The notes under the pieces were generated by a model. It searched no databases and was not told the origin of the DNA. It saw only the letters and a list, made by a program, of their open reading frames with translations. Shown here one piece after another: positions 60,101-64,000 of a stretch of 64,000 bases of DNA. The stretch spans positions 2,108,001-2,172,000 of the forward strand of contig NC_039510.1 of NCBI RefSeq assembly GCF_003672135.1, written 5' to 3'. The position numbers and the translations under genes were made by a program. This stretch comes from Ooceraea biroi (lineage: Eukaryota > Arthropoda > Insecta > Hymenoptera > Formicidae). How positions within the stretch are numbered: the first letter of the stretch is position 1; every line of letters starts with the position of its first letter.

Positions 60101-61367
60101 GTTCACCGTTCATGCGTTTGATATAACATATCACACTAGTTTAGTCATGCTGTTTTATCATTGCACAGAAAGTGGACGATTCAAAATATTTCGCAGGCTT
60201 TCGGGACTTGGAAAATGGAAATTTCGGATAGAAATAAATCGAGCCGTTTCGTTATCTCACATATCTCTTCGTATATTTCTTAAATCTAAATACATAAAGT
60301 AATAACACATAAAAATATTAGATTATTAAATTGGACCAAATGGAAACAATATAATTAAAAAAATAGTTTGTAGTAATTGTTATATCCACTAGTTTAATGT
60401 CTTCTAGTTACTTAGAAGAATCAATTAAAGTACAGTCAATTATATTTAATCGACATGCACTTTTGCATAAAATTTTCGCTCTTTGGACGAGCTAAAACTT
60501 TTTATCTTTCTTGCATAGATCTTTTGGCGCTGCGGGATATATTTTTCCTGAAATTATATTCACAGCTTAAGTCGACAAGTCTTACGTGTCGTTTTGGGAT
60601 ATGTTATCGCCAGAATATTCACGAAAATTCACTTGCATATGAAGAAAGCGCTACCGAGAAGATTGAGAAACTTGTAATCCAATTTTTATCATCGCATAGA
60701 GATAATGAAATGATCGCAGCGCCTTTTTCGCGAACGACCGCGAATCTCTCATTTTTTCGCGCAATTTCAGAAGCGGCGGGAAAGAAATTCTCTGAATACG
60801 CTCTTCATTATACCGATGCACCGAGATGAAAACGTAATGTTAAAGACTATAGGTTAATAAAGACTTACTCCACGAACTTACGTTCCTTATTTCCGTCGCT
60901 GTGAGTAGCTTGCATTAACAACCATCTCCCTTAAAATGGCTTTTCGACACCTTTGTGCGGACCTTTGCAGATTCGCATTAGTTTCGGTTTGTTTATATGG
61001 ACTTTTACACGGAATACACGAAAAGCGCTGTTCTTACAAATCTCTCAGCGCTATGAAATCATTCTGTATGCTGCATGAAAGACTTAAACATACTTGAAAA
61101 AAATGTACATACGTATGCGTGTAATGTGCAGAAAGACATGAAATTTATTTTAAAAACTGGCGATAGAAAACGCAACTTACAAAAGTTTTTTCTTCTAACA
61201 TTTAGACGTAAAAGCACATCTTTCTTTTTTGCGCACACAATCTACATATAATACTTATTAATATAACAACCGAAAAAAAAGAAGTAAAACTTTTTCTAAT
61301 ATATCAAAAAGATATCAAGAAACGCGTTTCGCTTCAATTTTTTCGCGTGCATTTTGTTTATTTGATG
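54111..61367. other. Long non-coding region
   Basis: About 7.3 kb with no frame showing family features or paired splice signals that I can support. Base composition alternates between CpG-rich patches (54280-54760, 57000-58050) and AT-rich stretches. It could be an intron or an intergenic region of a gene outside the window. Confidence 0.5.
58666..58699. repeat. Palindrome, 12-bp arms
   Basis: ATACACAGGTGA (58666-58677) and TCACCTGTGTAT (58688-58699) flank a 10-bp loop. Looser symmetry continues outward (GCGTAAATTAATTA against TAATTAATTACGC-like), suggesting an old short inverted-repeat element. Confidence 0.7.
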
Positions 61368-61564
61368 GGGTCAGTAAAGTTGGTAGCCCATTTTTTAAAA
61401 ACCCTTTTTTTTCTTAGAGTTCCCGCTTCTTTAAGAAGAGTACTAGAGTTCTAGCATAAAAAAGCAAGAGTTCTACTTTATATCGCAAAATAATTAGAAA
61501 ATAAAAAATGGGCTTCCAGCTTCACGGAGAATGTGTGATCGTATGTGAGGTCTGCGTGTTTCGG

Positions 61565-62095
61565 GGTTGATTTTCGAGAGTTCTGCTTATTCTAAAACAG
61601 TTCTCGTATAGTTCGTGACATGTACAATGCCTTTCCAAAGAGTTCTGATAGGAACAACGATTAGAAAATTTTTTAAAAAATTATTTCGCCCAAAGAGTGA
61701 ACGTTTTCGACTTTACCAGTGAGACGCTGGTTGATTTTCGAGAGTTCTGCTTATTCTAAAACAGTTCTCGTATAGTTCGTGACATGTACAATGCCTTTCC
61801 AAAGAGTTCTGATAGGAACAACGATTAGAAAATTTTTTAAAGTTATTTCGCCCAAAGGGTGGACGTTTTCGACTTTACCAGTGAGACGCTGGTTGATTTT
61901 CGAGAGTTCTGCTTATTCTAAAACAGTTCTCGTATAGTTCTGGACATGTGCAATGCTTTTCTAAAGAGTTCTGACAGGAACACGATTAGAAAATTTAAAA
62001 AAAAATTATTTCGCCCAAAGAGTGGACGTTTTCGACTTTACCAGTGAGACGCTGGTCGATTATCGAGAGTTCTGCTTATTCTAACACAGTTCTCG
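61565..62095 (+). repeat. Tandem array A, period about 162 bp, 3.3 copies
   Basis: Copies start GGTTGATTTTCGAGAGTTCT at 61565, 61729, 61891 and 62053 (partial, GGTCGATTATCGAG). The repeat lies inside the foldback element. Confidence 0.92.
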
Positions 62096-62464
62096 GGGTC
62101 AGTAAAGTTGGCAGCCCATTTTTTAGAAACCCTTTTTTTTCTTAGAGTTCCCGCTTCTTTAAGAAGAGTTCTAGAGTTCCAGCATAAAAAAAGCAAGAGT
62201 TCTGCTTTATATCGTAAAATAATTAGAAAATAAAAAATGGGCTTCCAGCTTCACGGAGAAGCTGGAAGCCCATATAACGTAAATCGATTTTCAACCAGTA
62301 TTTCGAATAGATCTCGATTAATACTAGAGTTCCTGATAGTTCCCCCACCAGTATAAACAAAAATGACAAAGTTCTAAATAAAAAAAACATAAATTAACAC
62401 AACTTTGGCAGAAATTATATAAGTTTCGATGGACTTCTCAGCAAAATCGACGAGTTCCAGTTTT

Positions 62465-63160
62465 GAAAAAATATTTTTCTAACAGTGCTAATCATATTTA
62501 AGAAGTTCTTGAAGAGTTCCATGCATTATCACTGTTATACAATTTTTAAATAAATTAATAAACCCCGAAACACGCAGACCTGACATACTAGGATGGGCTT
62601 CCAGCCGAATCCGACGAGGTCTGGTTTTGAAAAAATACTTTTCTCACAGTGCTAATCATATTTAAGAAGTTCCTGAAGAGTTCCATGCATTATCACTGTT
62701 ATACAATTTTTAAATAAATTAATAAACCCCGAAACACGCAGACCTGACATACAAAGATGGGCTTCCAGCCAAATCCAACGATTTTTGGTTTTGAAAAAAT
62801 ACTTTACTAACACTGCTACTCATATTTAAGATTTTTCTGACGAGTTCTATGCATTAGCAATATTATACAATTGTTAAATAAATTAATAAACCCCGAAACA
62901 CGCATACCTGACATACAAAGATGGGCTTCCAGCCGAATCCGACGAGTTCTGGGTTTGAAAAAATACTTTTCTCACAGTGCTAACCATATTTAAGAAGTTC
63001 CTGAAGAGTTCCATGCATTATCACTGTTATACAATTTTTAAATAAATTAATAAACCCCGAAACACGCAGACCTGACATACAAAGATGGGTTTCCAGCCGA
63101 ATCTGACGAGTTCTGGTTTTGAAAAAATGCTTTTCTCACAGTGCTAACCATATTTAAGAT
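62465..63160 (+). repeat. Tandem array B, period 164 bp, about 4 copies
   Basis: AACCCCGAAACACGCA starts at 62561, 62725, 62889 and 63053, exactly 164 bp apart. Each unit contains GATGGGCTTCCAGCC and several GAGTTCT/AGTTCC words. It differs in sequence from array A. Confidence 0.93.
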
Positions 63161-63570
63161 GTCCATCTTAAATATGATTAGCACTGTTAGAAAAATATTT
63201 TTTCAAAACTGGAACTCGTCGGATTCGGCTGGAAGCCCATCGAAACTTATATAATTTCTAACAAAGTTGTGTTAATTTCTGGTTTTTATTTAGAACTTTG
63301 TCATTTTTGTTTATACTGGTGGGGGAACTATCAGGAACTCTAGTATTAATCGAAATCTATTCAAAATACTGGTTGAAAATCGATTTACGTTATGTGGGCT
63401 TCCAGCTTCTCCGTGAAGCTGGAAGCCCATTTTTTATTTTCTAATTATTTTGCGATATGAAGCAGAACTCTTGCTTTTTTATGCTAGAACTCTAGAACTC
63501 TTCTTAAAGAAGCGGGAACTCTAAGAAAAAAAAGGGTTTCTAAAAAATGGGCTGCCAACTTTACTGACCC

Positions 63571-64000
63571 AGATATATACATACTACTTTGAGCAACAGA
63601 GAAACTAGATATCGCAGACATCGTTTCGATAATTCATCGAAAATCGTGAAAATGTTTCTAGCTTTGCGGCTATTCAGATAAACGGTGAACAACAAGGAAG
63701 CGCTCTTTGTCGTTAAACGCTTACCGATTCTCAGCCGATGGAGCGCGCGCGTTCAAGAGTTGGTGCATAACTCTACCGTAGAATAAACAGAATAGTAATT
63801 ACCGAGTGAAATGGAATTCAGTCCATGGTGTTTATCTTTCCGGTGTAACAATGCCGCCCGTCTCGTGACGCACCGTATACCTGCTCTGACATAATGCCGC
63901 TCGCGAATGCACTTAACGATACTTTTAAGACGGAAATCGAGAAATCTGAACGCGCGCGCCTGATCATTACGGACTACGCGAAGCGTTAACGAACAATTCG
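63571..64000. other. Right edge, no gene seen
   Basis: About 430 bp, moderately CpG-rich, with no supported feature. Confidence 0.4.

Larger units (their letters stand above)
61368..63570. mobile_element. Foldback-like element, about 2.2 kb, with long inverted arms
   Basis: Both ends read GGGTCAGTAAAGTTGG inwards. A second left-end copy at 62096 forms, with the right end, a unit of arms about 400 bp long (62096-62520 against 63160-63570). They share TTCTTTAAGAAGAGT, GGGCTTCCAGCTTC and TCCCCCACCAGTATAAAC. A small hairpin, CTTCCAGCTTCACGGAGAAG, lies in each arm. No coding frame was found. Confidence 0.8.

Noticed and set aside
61565..63160. Possible CRISPR-like array
   Set aside because: The repeats are long contiguous tandem units (162-164 bp) with no spacers, in a eukaryotic genome.
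1..64000. tRNA and rRNA genes
   Set aside because: I saw no cloverleaf with A and B boxes and no rRNA-like stretch, but without a covariance search a single tRNA could be missed.

Overview
The window looks like nuclear DNA of an insect, most likely a hymenopteran such as an ant (inference). The reasons are: spliced genes with short exons, insect-type orthologues, an array of EcKinase (CHK-kinase-like) genes, two mariner transposons, many hairpin MITEs, and CpG-rich blocks alternating with very AT-rich DNA. All gene models were built by hand from reading frame, splice sites and remembered family motifs. No database search was run.

Region 1 (1-23 kb) holds housekeeping genes. ZNF330/NOA36 (minus, 3' end off the left edge) diverges from the mitochondrial chaperone gene TIMM8 (plus). 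TIMM8 converges on a ten-exon UFSP2 protease gene (minus). About 8 kb of non-coding DNA then leads into a Csk tyrosine kinase gene (plus, six coding exons seen). Next is an unrecognised four-exon gene encoding about 1290 residues (minus).

Region 2 (24-50 kb) is an accessory array. It has five EcKinase-like genes: two on plus (25.6-27.0 and 31.9-34.2 kb) and three on minus (36.1-37.7, 39.6-41.5 and 44.5-46.2 kb). They share one intron at the same place and phase. In all five the catalytic loop HGD is replaced by HGS, HGC or HGH, so they look like a family of pseudokinases; one has a nonsense codon plus a frameshift and one has a homopolymer frameshift. Most sit head-to-head with copies of a second conserved block, largely a degenerate partner gene that faces away from the kinase. 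Hairpin MITEs, a DNA transposon, a full-length mariner and tandem duplications are scattered through the array.

Region 3 (50-64 kb) has no convincing gene. It holds a second, broken mariner, a possible 5' non-coding exon near 52 kb, and a 2.2-kb foldback-like element at 61.4-63.6 kb with long inverted arms and two different tandem arrays of nearly equal period (about 163 bp).
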